A stretch of DNA of 64,000 nucleotides from Cyclobacteriaceae bacterium (GTDB lineage Bacteria > Bacteroidota > Bacteroidia > Cytophagales > Cyclobacteriaceae). A program made the position numbers and the translations under genes. The notes beneath the pieces are model-generated. The model searched no databases and had not been told where the DNA came from. It worked only from the letters and a program-made list of their open reading frames with translations. Positions 8,401 to 17,733 of the stretch are shown piece by piece. Every line of letters starts with the position of its first letter. The stretch's first letter is position 1. Location of the stretch: positions 1 to 64,000 of the forward strand of contig JANQSI010000009.1 in NCBI GenBank assembly GCA_028284125.1, in the 5' to 3' direction.

Positions 8401-11292
8401 TTAACTTTTGGAAACCAGAATGTATGCACCCCAATTGTAGGGGTTGGTGTCCACCTTTTTGAATTCTTGTCGAGCATTGAAGAAAGCACGCTGCGGATCT
8501 TCATCTTCCAGCAAGGCTTTGTAAAATAGATTCATAAAATTCCTGGCGGCCTGGTCATTGATTTTCACCAAACTGAGTAGAATATTTTCAGCACCAGCAA
8601 CTAAAAAGGCACGTTGAAGTCCAAATACACCTTCACCATTTTGTACAGTTCCCAAACCAGTTTCGCAGGCTGCCAGTACTACAAGACTTGTTTGATCTAG
8701 TGCCAGGTTCATGGCTTCATAGGCAGATAAAAGTCCATCATTGCTGCTTCCAGTTTTCTTACTTAGAAATATGCCCGAGCTATGCAAAGGATCAGCATGG
8801 TTCGGATCATCATCAAAATAACCGTGAGTAGCGAGGTGAATTACTCCAGGATTATCAAGTTGCTTTACCTGCGCTTCTGTTGCGTTGCTGTAGTAATGCG
8901 TTTCAGATTTCCACCGTCTTACATCCAATATTTCTGTGATATCTTGTGCTTCTCGCTCAGCGCCTGGAAGTTGACCCAATGTGAAATTTTCCAGGTTTGA
9001 AAAATCAGGATTACCAAAAATCTGAGCTTCTTTTATCAATCGTTTTCGTTGATTATAGAGCAAATCTTTACCACTGGTGATGTAGATAATGTCGTATTCG
9101 TCAGCTACATATAGATTCTTCCCCGTGTTGAAGAAAACACCCGGATTTAACTTGTGATAGATGCCATCATTTGCAAGGTAGACCTTGTTGACATTCCCTA
9201 AATGTTTATCTACCGGTTCCCAAAATACTTTGTAACTCGCACGGTCTTTCACGGCGAACTTTAGTGAATTTCGATATTGTGTGAATCCTCTGTCAAAATC
9301 TGTGTCTTTTGGCCATGTTACTGGAATTAATAGACTATCTGGGCCAATGATAAAAGCCGCATAGTTGGACTTGTCTTCAAACCCTTGAGCTATTTGCTCA
9401 TCCTTGATACTTACCGTGTAGTTACGGTATTGAATAATATCAAGTGTTACTGTGCTATCTGGTAATACATTGCTGATTTCCTGCCAGTTATGATATTCTG
9501 AACTTTCCTGATCAGAGAAAACTTTAAACTTGAGTGAAAGCTGTTTTTCAAGTTGGGTTGATTCTTCTTCCAGTGCTTCAATGGAAATTCCTTGTAATCT
9601 TCGTTCACTTTCAGTTAGCAAATAGGCCTGGGCCAGTTTGTACTTTTTATCTCGCCATTCGTCGTATGTTCTTATGACCTGTTTATCTCCACTTGACTGA
9701 ACCAAGCGCCTCATTTTCTCCGAAGCATAAAATAGAATTCCCTTGGTATTAATGAAGTGATTAAGTGCATCCTTGGCATACTGCGTGTTAATGTATTTTT
9801 CTGTGAACGCCATAGAGCAGAAGCGTTCGATGTTAGCCCTGGATTGATCAAAATAGAGTTTTCGTTGATTATCTGTAAGGACAGGGAAAATATCCGCCAT
9901 GTGCTTGATTTCAGCTTTGAGAGCCAAATTGAACTCATCCATTGCTGAAATACTGTCTTTGGCAATGAGATAGTAAATGCCAAGATCATTGAGTGTCTTG
10001 ATGTAAAGTGGATGAAAATCACCCAACGCTTCACGTCTTATTTCTTTCGCTTGCTGAAGAAGTTTGCCTGCGAGAGATAAATTCCCAAGTTGGAGATATA
10101 AAAGAGCCACATTGTTGAGTGAGGTGGCATATCGTTGATTATTCTGGCCGTAGATCACTTTGTCCATATCGAGCACTTTCGTATAGACATTGAGCGCTAC
10201 TTTCAATTTTCCTTGTTCCTTATAGATTCCTGCTAGATTATTTAGGGCACTGGCATAATCTGGATTCATTGTTCCAAACAATTCCCGAAACCCATCAACT
10301 GCTTCTCTGAAGCTTAGCTCAGCATTCTCTATATCGCCCATCTTCATGTAAATCGTACCAAGATTGTTCATCATATATGGACGAATATTCCGAACATCTC
10401 CAGTTGATTCCAGAGCTTGACTCATGTACTCGTTAGCCGATTCAAGGTCGTTCAGTTTGTAGTATAAAACACTAAGCCCGTTGAGCGTTTCTAGCTCCAA
10501 AAGTGGATCTGAAGCATATTTTTCGCGTTTTCTCTCCAGATTGTAAAGTAGATAGTTTTCAGAATCTGAATATTCGCCTTGTTCGATCTTCAAAGAGGAG
10601 AGTCGATCTATTGCAGTCAAATACTGAAGTTCGTTTTTGTTTTTGGATTGCTCAACGGCTTTTAATAACTCTGCCTCACTTTGTTTAAAGTCACCGAAAT
10701 GCCTGTATGTGGTGCCAATTTCTATTTGGAGCGCAATTCTTGTGGAATCACTACCAAGCTCCTCGTTAATATCTATAGCTTCCTGAAGTGCTTCTAGACT
10801 TTCCTGGAAATTACCAACCTCTCGGTGATAAATGCCTTGTCTATGCGCAAACCTTAGCTGAGCCTCTTTGTCATCAGGATAGGAGGCTTCAATGACACGG
10901 CCAGAAAGCTCAATATATTTCCCTGCGTCATCAAAAGAGCCAATTTCCTCATAAAGGGTGGAAAGGTTGTAATAAAGTCCTAAAAGATCCTGATGGGTAG
11001 AATCCTTTGATTCAAGCTCATGACTCAATCCTTGATGGAAGGCATACAAGCTCCTTTTTTTGTCGTTTGTTTCCCAAAGGATAAGGCCAACGTTGTTGTA
11101 GGCACCTGCTAAACCAATTTCTACCACACATTTTCCTGAATCAAGGTCGGAAAGTGCGCTAGAAGCATAGAACTTCGCTTTTTGTTGATTTTGGTACTTG
11201 AAATATTCGGCACTGTCCAGTTTCTGAAGGCACGTTTGTGCAAAAACCGGATTTATGATCCATAGTGACAGAATGAAGACGTATTTCCTCAT
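8401..11292 (-). CDS. Exported TPR-CHAT domain protein (caspase-like fold)
   Basis: 963 residues from the ATG at 11292, chosen because it gives a clean signal peptide (MRKYVFILSLWIINPVFAQ). An upstream in-frame ATG at 11337 would put 15 extra residues before it. After the signal come at least eight tetratricopeptide-like repeats (~25-480), a helical linker, and a CHAT domain (~680-963). The CHAT catalytic dyad is present: His823 in HLATHGYF and Cys876 in LAACETGLG. The C-terminal NPYNWGAYIL block is also typical. CHAT proteases are caspase/separase-clan cysteine peptidases. Exported TPR-CHAT proteins are common in Bacteroidota, but their substrates are mostly unknown. It is transcribed alone on the minus strand between two PorE-like genes, so any link to secretion is only positional. 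Confidence 0.88.
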   Translation of the reverse strand: MRKYVFILSLWIINPVFAQTCLQKLDSAEYFKYQNQQKAKFYASSALSDLDSGKCVVEIGLAGAYNNVGLILWETNDKKRSLYAFHQGLSHELESKDSTHQDLLGLYYNLSTLYEEIGSFDDAGKYIELSGRVIEASYPDDKEAQLRFAHRQGIYHREVGNFQESLEALQEAIDINEELGSDSTRIALQIEIGTTYRHFGDFKQSEAELLKAVEQSKNKNELQYLTAIDRLSSLKIEQGEYSDSENYLLYNLERKREKYASDPLLELETLNGLSVLYYKLNDLESANEYMSQALESTGDVRNIRPYMMNNLGTIYMKMGDIENAELSFREAVDGFRELFGTMNPDYASALNNLAGIYKEQGKLKVALNVYTKVLDMDKVIYGQNNQRYATSLNNVALLYLQLGNLSLAGKLLQQAKEIRREALGDFHPLYIKTLNDLGIYYLIAKDSISAMDEFNLALKAEIKHMADIFPVLTDNQRKLYFDQSRANIERFCSMAFTEKYINTQYAKDALNHFINTKGILFYASEKMRRLVQSSGDKQVIRTYDEWRDKKYKLAQAYLLTESERRLQGISIEALEEESTQLEKQLSLKFKVFSDQESSEYHNWQEISNVLPDSTVTLDIIQYRNYTVSIKDEQIAQGFEDKSNYAAFIIGPDSLLIPVTWPKDTDFDRGFTQYRNSLKFAVKDRASYKVFWEPVDKHLGNVNKVYLANDGIYHKLNPGVFFNTGKNLYVADEYDIIYITSGKDLLYNQRKRLIKEAQIFGNPDFSNLENFTLGQLPGAEREAQDITEILDVRRWKSETHYYSNATEAQVKQLDNPGVIHLATHGYFDDDPNHADPLHSSGIFLSKKTGSSNDGLLSAYEAMNLALDQTSLVVLAACETGLGTVQNGEGVFGLQRAFLVAGAENILLSLVKINDQAARNFMNLFYKALLEDEDPQRAFFNARQEFKKVDTNPYNWGAYILVSKS

Positions 11293-11347
11293 TATAGCTG
11301 AGTTGGAGACAATGTAAAAATAGAGTTTAAGAACCAATAGAGCGAAC

Positions 11348-11375
11348 TTTGTCTACCAAAAACACTCTATCTTTA
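11348..11375 (+). promoter_or_regulatory. Candidate promoter of the PorE-like gene
   Basis: TTTG at 11348-11351 and TATCTTTA at 11368-11375, 16 bp apart, resemble the Bacteroidota TTTG/TAnnTTTG promoter. The spacing is slightly short and the last base of the -7 box deviates. The start codon is 32 bp downstream. It lies between divergent genes. Confidence 0.4.
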
Positions 11376-11407
11376 GACGTGAGTTATAAAACAATCGACA
11401 GATAAGT

Positions 11408-13339
11408 ATGAAACCATTAATAATCAGCTATTTATTAATCATTTGTGTAGGAATTGGTATAGATGCAAATGCGCAGCAACCCAATGCCAATGGATTGTAT
11501 CGCGAAGCGATAAAGGCTTTGAACGTTGGCGATTCTAAGGGTGCCATTGAGAAATTTCAAGCTGCGATCAAAGTAAAAAATGACTATCAGGATGCCTGGT
11601 ACTATTTAGGTATGACCTATATGCGAGAAGAGATGTACAAAGAAGCCATCTTTTCATTCAGAAGTTTGGAGAAAGTAAACCCGAACTACAAAACCTCCTT
11701 TTACTACGAAATAGTCAAGGCGTACATTGCAACAGATCAGCTTACAAACGCCGGTTTTTATGCAAAAAAATACATTGCTAAACTGCCAAAAGGACCGAAA
11801 GCAACAAAAGCGCAGCATTTAGCCAAAAACCGACTCATCTATTCTTCCGAAAGTGTGAATATTCGAAAACTCCCAAATTCCACGACAGACCCCATGCCGG
11901 TTGCTGAGTTGAATAGTATTTCCGGAGATTACATGCCTCAAGTAAATCCTACGGGGACCAGGTTGTATTTCACCAGTGTTCGCAAGGGAGGATTTGATTT
12001 CCAAAATGCCAATTCCAAGCCGAACGATTGGGGAGAAGACATCTATTTCGCTGACTTGACGAATGATGTTTGGAGTACACCGGAGCTTTTGCCTGCGCCA
12101 TTAAATTCAACAGGAAATGATTTTGGGTCTTCATTCACTGGAGATGGACAGTTGATGGTTTATGTGAAATGCAGCGAAACGAAAGGTGTGGGAAGCTGTG
12201 ATCTCTACATCACAGAGCTGAACGGAACTACTTGGTCTGAACCTGTGAATATGGGAAATGTGGTGAATAGTGAAGATTGGGAATCACAGCCGACAATCAG
12301 CTCAGATGGTAATCGTATTATTTTCTCTTCAACAAGAAAAGGGGGGTATGGTGGATCTGATCTTTATATGTCAGAGAAAAATCACTTAGGCGATTGGGGA
12401 ATTCCTCAAAACCTTGGAAGTACTATTAATACACCATTGAGTGACGGAAGCCCGTATTTAGCGCCAGATGGGAAAACACTTTATTATTCTACAGCTGGAC
12501 ATCCTGGTTTTGGTGGAACAGATATTTTCTACAGCGTCTTTGAAAATGATAAATGGTCCAAGCCAGAAAATCTGGGCGCACCGATTAATTCAAGTGGTGA
12601 CGATACAAACTTCAGTATTTCGGCCTCAGGGTTTGGGTATATGGCATCTTCCCGAATGGATGAGAACAACTTCGATCTGTATCGAGTCGAGTTACCGGAT
12701 CATTTGAAGCCAAAGCCAACAGCAGTTGTGCAGGGAGTGGTTTCAGACGGAGAATCTACTGAACCACTTCAAGCGCTTGTACTTGTCGAAGATATAGACA
12801 CGGGTGAATTGCTAGCAGTGAATAAGAGTAATTCAGAGAGTGGTGAATACCTAGTGGTGTTACCTGCAGGAAGGAATTATAGTGTTTCGGCTAGCAGTGA
12901 AGGTTATTTCTTTTATTCCCAAAGCTTTGAATTACCGAAAGACACAACGTATCAGGAAATTGTTAAAGACATAGCGCTTGAGCCAATCAAAAAGGGAGTT
13001 AAAGTTGTCTTGAACAACATTTTCTTCGAGACTGGGCGATCTGAACTCAAGCCTATTAGCTATGTAGAATTGAATAAAGCGGTTAAACTGCTAGAAGAAA
13101 ATCCGACGATGATCATCGAGATTGGTGGGCATACAGACAGTCAAGGATCAGATGCTGCCAATCTTTCTCTATCAACTAAAAGAGCCCAAGCTGTGGTTGA
13201 TTACATGATTTTAGCTGGTTTAGATCAGTCGCGCTTACAAGCCAAGGGGTATGGCGAGTCGCAACCTATAGAAGATAACGCCACAAAGGAAGGCCGAGCT
13301 GCGAACAGAAGAACGGAGTTTCAGATTATTGGATTTTAG
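11408..13339 (+). CDS. PorE-like protein: TPR, PD40 propeller, carboxypeptidase-regulatory and OmpA domains
   Basis: 643 residues with signal peptide (GIDANAQ). Domain order: TPR (~24-145, DAWYYLGMTYMREEMYKEAI), PD40/WD40-like propeller (~160-430, with repeats of the IIFSSTRKGGYGGSDLY type), carboxypeptidase-regulatory-like beta sandwich (~438-530, VVQGVVSDGESTEPLQALV), OmpA C-terminal domain (~533-643). The OmpA signature GGHTDSQGSDAANLSLSTKR and terminal NRRTEFQI carry the Asp and Arg that bind diaminopimelate in characterised OmpA domains. This is the domain order described for PorE of the type IX secretion system. Several paralogues with this layout usually exist per genome, so it may be PorE itself or a cargo-specific relative. 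It is monocistronic, divergent from the CHAT gene. Confidence 0.88.
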   Translation: MKPLIISYLLIICVGIGIDANAQQPNANGLYREAIKALNVGDSKGAIEKFQAAIKVKNDYQDAWYYLGMTYMREEMYKEAIFSFRSLEKVNPNYKTSFYYEIVKAYIATDQLTNAGFYAKKYIAKLPKGPKATKAQHLAKNRLIYSSESVNIRKLPNSTTDPMPVAELNSISGDYMPQVNPTGTRLYFTSVRKGGFDFQNANSKPNDWGEDIYFADLTNDVWSTPELLPAPLNSTGNDFGSSFTGDGQLMVYVKCSETKGVGSCDLYITELNGTTWSEPVNMGNVVNSEDWESQPTISSDGNRIIFSSTRKGGYGGSDLYMSEKNHLGDWGIPQNLGSTINTPLSDGSPYLAPDGKTLYYSTAGHPGFGGTDIFYSVFENDKWSKPENLGAPINSSGDDTNFSISASGFGYMASSRMDENNFDLYRVELPDHLKPKPTAVVQGVVSDGESTEPLQALVLVEDIDTGELLAVNKSNSESGEYLVVLPAGRNYSVSASSEGYFFYSQSFELPKDTTYQEIVKDIALEPIKKGVKVVLNNIFFETGRSELKPISYVELNKAVKLLEENPTMIIEIGGHTDSQGSDAANLSLSTKRAQAVVDYMILAGLDQSRLQAKGYGESQPIEDNATKEGRAANRRTEFQIIGF

Positions 13340-13363
13340 TAGTTATCAGTCATTTAGTTATTT

Positions 13364-13445
13364 GTCATTCTGAACTTGTTTCAGAATCTTCAGTGTATGT
13401 TTTTGACGCACATTTTCGAAGACCCTGAAACAAGTTCAGGGTGAC
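13364..13445. repeat. Intergenic paired palindrome (REP-like element)
   Basis: The left arm at 13364-13388 (GTCATTCTGAACTTGTTTCA, then GAATC) and the right arm at 13421-13445 are inverted copies matching at 21 of 25 positions. Within each arm CTGAA and TTCAG also pair around a CTTGT centre, so each arm can fold alone or with the other. It lies 25 bp after the PorE-like stop codon. It resembles short palindromic intergenic repeats I recall from many Bacteroidota genomes, and may also act as a transcription end. Copy number in the genome cannot be seen here. Confidence 0.65.
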
Positions 13446-13551
13446 TCTCTTACACTTGATTCTCAGAAAGTGATTTAAGTCTATTCAACAACTAATTTCA
13501 AATTCCTTCCGTTTACTAGGCAAAGGTGAAACAAATATCTATCTTTTCGAG

Positions 13552-13890
13552 ATGAAAGGGACGTACCTGGGAGAATTTGAAGAATTGGTGTTGTTGACTG
13601 TGGGCATTTTACATGATGATGCTTATGGTTTGGCTATCACTGATGAATTAGAATCTCGAACAAAAAGAAATATCACCATCAGTTCTGTTCATAAGGCACT
13701 GGTAAGACTTGAAAAGAAAGGATATCTCAAATCACAAATGGGCGGAGCTTCTCAGGAAAGAGGCGGAAGAGCGAAAAAACTCTATTTGTTGACAAATTCT
13801 GGAAAGAATACACTCAATGAATCCAAGTCGCTTAGAAACCAAATGTGGAACGACGTTCCAAAGATCGTCTGGGAAGGAGGAGAGATATGA
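13552..13890 (+). CDS. PadR family transcriptional regulator (module 1)
   Basis: 112 residues, a one-domain PadR winged helix. The opening YLGEFEELVLLTVGILHDDAYG is characteristic of PadR regulators; the recognition helix region SSVHKALVRLEKKGYLKS and the RGGRAKKLYLLT wing follow. PadR proteins are usually repressors that bind inverted repeats at their own promoter and respond to a ligand or stress. Its stop overlaps the start of a permease gene by an ATGA junction, so the two are translationally coupled. A TATCTTTT box at 13540-13547 lies only 4 bp before the ATG, which would give a leaderless or nearly leaderless message. No clear inverted repeat was found upstream. Confidence 0.9.
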   Translation: MKGTYLGEFEELVLLTVGILHDDAYGLAITDELESRTKRNITISSVHKALVRLEKKGYLKSQMGGASQERGGRAKKLYLLTNSGKNTLNESKSLRNQMWNDVPKIVWEGGEI

Positions 13891-16523
13891 AGAAAACCCC
13901 GCCTCAGTGGATGACAAAATTCCTTCGTTGGTACTGCAGTAAAGATCTAGTTGATGGAATTGAAGGTGACTTGTTCGAGCTGTATAAAAGACGGCAAAAA
14001 AAGTATGGTCGCCCTAGAGCTAATGCACTTTATCTATTTAATGTTTTACTGTTCTTTCAACCATTTGCTTTTAAAAAGAGAGAATCAAACCGAAGACTAA
14101 ATACTATGGACATGTTTCGAAACCACCTAAGAATTGGCATAAGAAGCTTGCTGAAAACCAAAGCAATCACTGCGATAAATATTCTTGGCCTAGCGATAGG
14201 TATTGCTAGCTTCATCATGATGATTGCGTACGTGATCAGCGAGCTTTCCTATGATAAATTTCACTCTAAAGCTGACAGAATCGTTCGCACATTCTATTCT
14301 TATGAAGCGAGAGGAGCTACTCAAAGTATTGCTCGTGTGTCATTTCCGTTGAAATACCGCTTATTGGAAAAATATCCAGAGGTTGAGCAAGTGGTTCGTT
14401 TTGGAAAAGACAACAAAGATGCGGCCACATTTGAGTATCAAGATCGTCTTTTTACTGAAGAGAAAATCTATTTCACAGATCCTGAGGTGTTCGAAGTATT
14501 TGATTTTCCATTTATCGCTGGCGATCCAAAGTCGGCATTGACTGCCAGGAATAGCATTGTGATGACGGATTTGGCAGCAAAAAAATACTTTGGAGACGAA
14601 AACCCGATCGGAAAAACAATCTTGTTCAAGAATGAAGATCAGTTGGTAGTGACTGGAGTCTTAGAAAAGTCCACTCACTCTCACATCGATTTTGATTTCT
14701 TGATACCACTGGAGTTGCACCGCCATCGGGAAATGAGAAGGGGTGGTGGTGATATTGAAAAATACTGGAGCTGGTCCGGATCGTGGACTTACGTTTTATT
14801 GAAAGATGCATCACTTAAGGATGATTTCAATGATCGATTCCATGAAGACGGAATTGATCTCTTTGGTCGAGTAGAAAATCCAAGGGTTGATTATAACTAC
14901 GCTTCTCAACCACTGCTGGATATTCATCTTAAGTCGGATATGGTAGCTGAAATGGAGGTCAATGGAAACATCAATCAAGTTTATGGTTTTGCCGTGGTTG
15001 CCTTCCTTATTTTGATTATTGCTTGTTTGAATTTTATCAATTTGACAACAGCTCAATCCACGAATAGGGCTAAGGAAATTGGATTGAGAAAAGTAATGGG
15101 GGCTTATCGTTCGAATCTGGTTGGACAGTTTATTACGGAAGCGATTCTGGTTACTTTGCTAAGTACTGTGTTCGGTTTGATGTTGTTAGAAATGATGGTC
15201 CCCGTTTTCAATTCATTCATGGGTCAAAATATTTCAATTCCTTATTTCCAATTACCAATTCTTATACTATTGTTTTTGATTGGTGCAGTGGTAGTTGGAG
15301 TATTAGCTGGATCTTATCCTTCCTTTTATCTGAGCCGTTTGAAGCCGGTGCAGACGTTAAAAGGAAACTATCAAGGTGACAGAAGCAACAGTGGAATGCG
15401 TAAGCTTTTTGTGGTTGGACAATTCATTGTTTCTAATGTTTTGATCATTGGGATTATTGTGGTCCAGATGCAAATGAGTTTAATCAAGGGGAAGAATCTT
15501 GGATTTGATAAAGAACAAATGATCGTATTGGAGCATGGTTCGAAAATCAATGAAGAATTCGAGGTATTTAGGTCCAGACTTTCATTAATTCCTGGGGTAA
15601 ATGATGTCAATCTAGGTTATGTGGCAGGGACACCTGGATGGGTTCAATCCTATAATGTGGAAGACTCGGTTGCTGAAGAGGGAAAGAGCATGGGATTGAA
15701 ACGTGTCAGTTTTGAGTTTTTAGATTTCTATGATCTTGAAATGGCATCAGGAAGATATTTTTCAACCTCATTCGCTACGGACACAATGCAAGCAATAGTC
15801 ATCAACGAAGCAGCTGCTCAATCTTTTGGTTGGACGAATGAAGAAGCCTTGGGAAAAAAGTTCTCCTGGTATGGAATATCACGGCTTATAGAAACAAAAG
15901 TGATAGGAGTGATGAGAGATGCAAATTTTGAATCGCTTTATAAACCAGTCAAGCCAAGTGTATTCAGATTAGCTTTTTCCGGGGATGTGACTGTAAAATT
16001 TGATGTGGAAAATCAAGATCAATTATTATCTACGATAAGTGCTGTTGAAGATGCTTGGGTTGAGTTGTTTCCACAATGGCCATTTGAATTCAATTTTTTA
16101 GATCAGCAAATTCAGGATCAATATTTAAAAGAAGAGCGACTTGGTCAGATGATTCAATTCTTCGCTTTGTTGGCAATCTTCATCGCATGCATGGGATTAT
16201 TTGGGTTAGCAGCTTTCACCGTGAAAAAGAGAACGAAAGAGATTGGTGTTAGGAAAGTTTTAGGCGCGGGCATTTGGAGTATTGTAGGTGTTATCATGAA
16301 AGGGTTTCTCGTTCTTGTACTGATTAGTTTCATCATTTCTGCTCCTGCAGGATATTACATTTCCGAAAATTGGTTGCAAGACTTTGCTTATCGCGTTAAA
16401 CTAAGCCCATTTATATTCCTATTCTCTGGTCTCATTTCAACATTGGTGGCTGGGCTAGCAATCCTTTATCAAAGCTTGAATGCGGCTCGTTTAGATCCAG
16501 TAAATACACTCAAACATGAGTAG
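13887..16523 (+). CDS. Prefix-domain MacB/FtsX-type permease, no adjacent ATPase (module 1)
   Basis: 878 residues from ATG 13887, chosen over an earlier in-frame ATG at 13845 because it overlaps the PadR stop (ATGA), follows a strong GGAAGGAGGAGAG ribosome site, and matches the starts of the four relatives here. Residues ~1-75 form the cytoplasmic prefix domain (W-x-x-KFLRWYC...IEGDLFELYKRR). Two halves follow, each a periplasmic MacB-like domain plus FtsX transmembrane block, giving about eight hydrophobic segments; TKEIGVRKVLGA sits in the second FtsX block and AKEIGLRKVMGA in the first. Such proteins are annotated as ABC permeases, but no ATPase gene is adjacent. Substrate unknown; regulation by the linked PadR is inferred. 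Confidence 0.88.
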   Translation: MKKTPPQWMTKFLRWYCSKDLVDGIEGDLFELYKRRQKKYGRPRANALYLFNVLLFFQPFAFKKRESNRRLNTMDMFRNHLRIGIRSLLKTKAITAINILGLAIGIASFIMMIAYVISELSYDKFHSKADRIVRTFYSYEARGATQSIARVSFPLKYRLLEKYPEVEQVVRFGKDNKDAATFEYQDRLFTEEKIYFTDPEVFEVFDFPFIAGDPKSALTARNSIVMTDLAAKKYFGDENPIGKTILFKNEDQLVVTGVLEKSTHSHIDFDFLIPLELHRHREMRRGGGDIEKYWSWSGSWTYVLLKDASLKDDFNDRFHEDGIDLFGRVENPRVDYNYASQPLLDIHLKSDMVAEMEVNGNINQVYGFAVVAFLILIIACLNFINLTTAQSTNRAKEIGLRKVMGAYRSNLVGQFITEAILVTLLSTVFGLMLLEMMVPVFNSFMGQNISIPYFQLPILILLFLIGAVVVGVLAGSYPSFYLSRLKPVQTLKGNYQGDRSNSGMRKLFVVGQFIVSNVLIIGIIVVQMQMSLIKGKNLGFDKEQMIVLEHGSKINEEFEVFRSRLSLIPGVNDVNLGYVAGTPGWVQSYNVEDSVAEEGKSMGLKRVSFEFLDFYDLEMASGRYFSTSFATDTMQAIVINEAAAQSFGWTNEEALGKKFSWYGISRLIETKVIGVMRDANFESLYKPVKPSVFRLAFSGDVTVKFDVENQDQLLSTISAVEDAWVELFPQWPFEFNFLDQQIQDQYLKEERLGQMIQFFALLAIFIACMGLFGLAAFTVKKRTKEIGVRKVLGAGIWSIVGVIMKGFLVLVLISFIISAPAGYYISENWLQDFAYRVKLSPFIFLFSGLISTLVAGLAILYQSLNAARLDPVNTLKHE

Positions 16524-16578
16524 AATAACCGTTTGAAGTCGATTTACTGTAAATTGGTGAGTTCCGAAATGCGTCCTC

Positions 16579-16905
16579 ATGTCGAAAAAGAAGATTCGAA
16601 TAACTCATCAACCATCAGGCGAACTTATAGCAGAAGGTGAAAAAGGGTGGGGGTTGTTTCCTTTTGAAGGTAACTTCTACATTTCAAGGAAAAACCTTAA
16701 AACGGATGGGTTTCGGTTTTCTGGAATTCCAGGGTTGTGTCCGTACAAATTCCTTTATTTCTGGTATCATTTTAAACCTCGAAATGGAGAGAAGTCAAGT
16801 ATGATTGCATGGAAGTACTGGCTTCCAAATCCCATTTTTCCATTCATTGCTTTTCGAATTGCTGTACCAGCCCGTCATCCACATTTGGTGGTAGTGGAAT
16901 ATTAA
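16579..16905 (+). CDS. Small conserved protein, possible DUF427-like
   Basis: 108 residues, no signal peptide. The order 'GEKGWGLFPFEGNFYISRKNL ... GLCPYK ... AWKYWLPNP...AFRIAVPARHPHLVV' recalls the DUF427 fold, which has a conserved CPYK motif and an AW-Y-P block before a beta strand. The similarity is by eye only and the assignment is uncertain. It lies 56 bp after the permease and 60 bp before the next gene, in the same direction; cotranscription is possible but not shown. Confidence 0.55.
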   Translation: MSKKKIRITHQPSGELIAEGEKGWGLFPFEGNFYISRKNLKTDGFRFSGIPGLCPYKFLYFWYHFKPRNGEKSSMIAWKYWLPNPIFPFIAFRIAVPARHPHLVVVEY

Positions 16906-16965
16906 TAGCAGGTTTTTAAGCTGAAAATCATCTAATGATTATCTTGGGATTTGAACCCTGGTCTT

Positions 16966-17688
16966 ATGTCAATCAATTACCGAAAAATATTTTGGCTCTC
17001 CATTTTATTGCCAATGGCGTTCTTGGTGGAGGCTCAAAATCCACATGAAACAGAAGAATGGTTAACGTTCTTCGAAGAGAAGTCTTATTTAAAAAAGGCA
17101 GCCGAAATCACGGATGAGAATTTCTGGGAGATTGATGCATCCTACACGTACTATGATAACTATACGCTTTTGGTCATTTTCGTAAACGGAAAAAGCGAAG
17201 AATTCAATTGGCAATACGATGGGTTGAACAATCTACTTAACAAGAAGAAGGCACTATTGGACGCTGATTTTGAGCGACTAGAAAAAGAAAACATTGCTTA
17301 TATCGTTTTTGATGGCTATTTACTAAGGAATCCCAATATGGGAAATTCAATCACAGGAGATTTTACGTTTGTACTTTGTGAAGGGCCGCTATCTGTGTAT
17401 CGGGAATATTATTCATCTCCGATCACAAAAGATAATACTGCTTCCGGTTTGATGTTTACCATGAATGGAAAGGAAGTCAATGATTTTTACCTAGGAAAAT
17501 TTGAGAAAAAAGCAGCCAAACTTGTTTCTGACTACCCGGAGTTATCCGACAAGATCCGGAGTAGAAAGGCTGGATATTTCAATACATTAGAAGACATTCT
17601 CCGCATTGCCAATGAGTACAATCAATGGGTGATGGAAACGAACGTTTACCGCTACGATGATTGGGCTGGATTACAGTTTGATCGCTAG
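16966..17688 (+). CDS. Exported protein of unknown function
   Basis: 240 residues from the ATG at 16966, preferred over the ATG at 16951 because it gives a compact signal peptide (MSINYRKIFWLSILLPMAFLVEAQ). The mature part is acidic and aromatic-rich (TEEWLTFFEEKSYLKKAAEI, YDNYTLLVIFVNGKSEEFNW) with no recognised domain and no cysteine pair. A strong hairpin follows the stop codon. It sits between two PadR/permease modules that face each other; no functional link is visible. Confidence 0.65.
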   Translation: MSINYRKIFWLSILLPMAFLVEAQNPHETEEWLTFFEEKSYLKKAAEITDENFWEIDASYTYYDNYTLLVIFVNGKSEEFNWQYDGLNNLLNKKKALLDADFERLEKENIAYIVFDGYLLRNPNMGNSITGDFTFVLCEGPLSVYREYYSSPITKDNTASGLMFTMNGKEVNDFYLGKFEKKAAKLVSDYPELSDKIRSRKAGYFNTLEDILRIANEYNQWVMETNVYRYDDWAGLQFDR

Positions 17689-17693
17689 AATAT

Positions 17694-17732
17694 AAAGACT
17701 CCATGCCAGCTTTTCTGGCATGGAGCTTAAAT
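17694..17732. terminator. Bidirectional hairpin terminator
   Basis: A perfect 11-bp stem, CTCCATGCCAG at 17699-17709 pairing with CTGGCATGGAG at 17715-17725, with loop CTTTT and A/T-rich flanks on both sides. It lies between the stop codons of the converging exported-protein and permease genes, so it probably serves both strands. Confidence 0.75.
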
Positions 17733-17733
17733 T

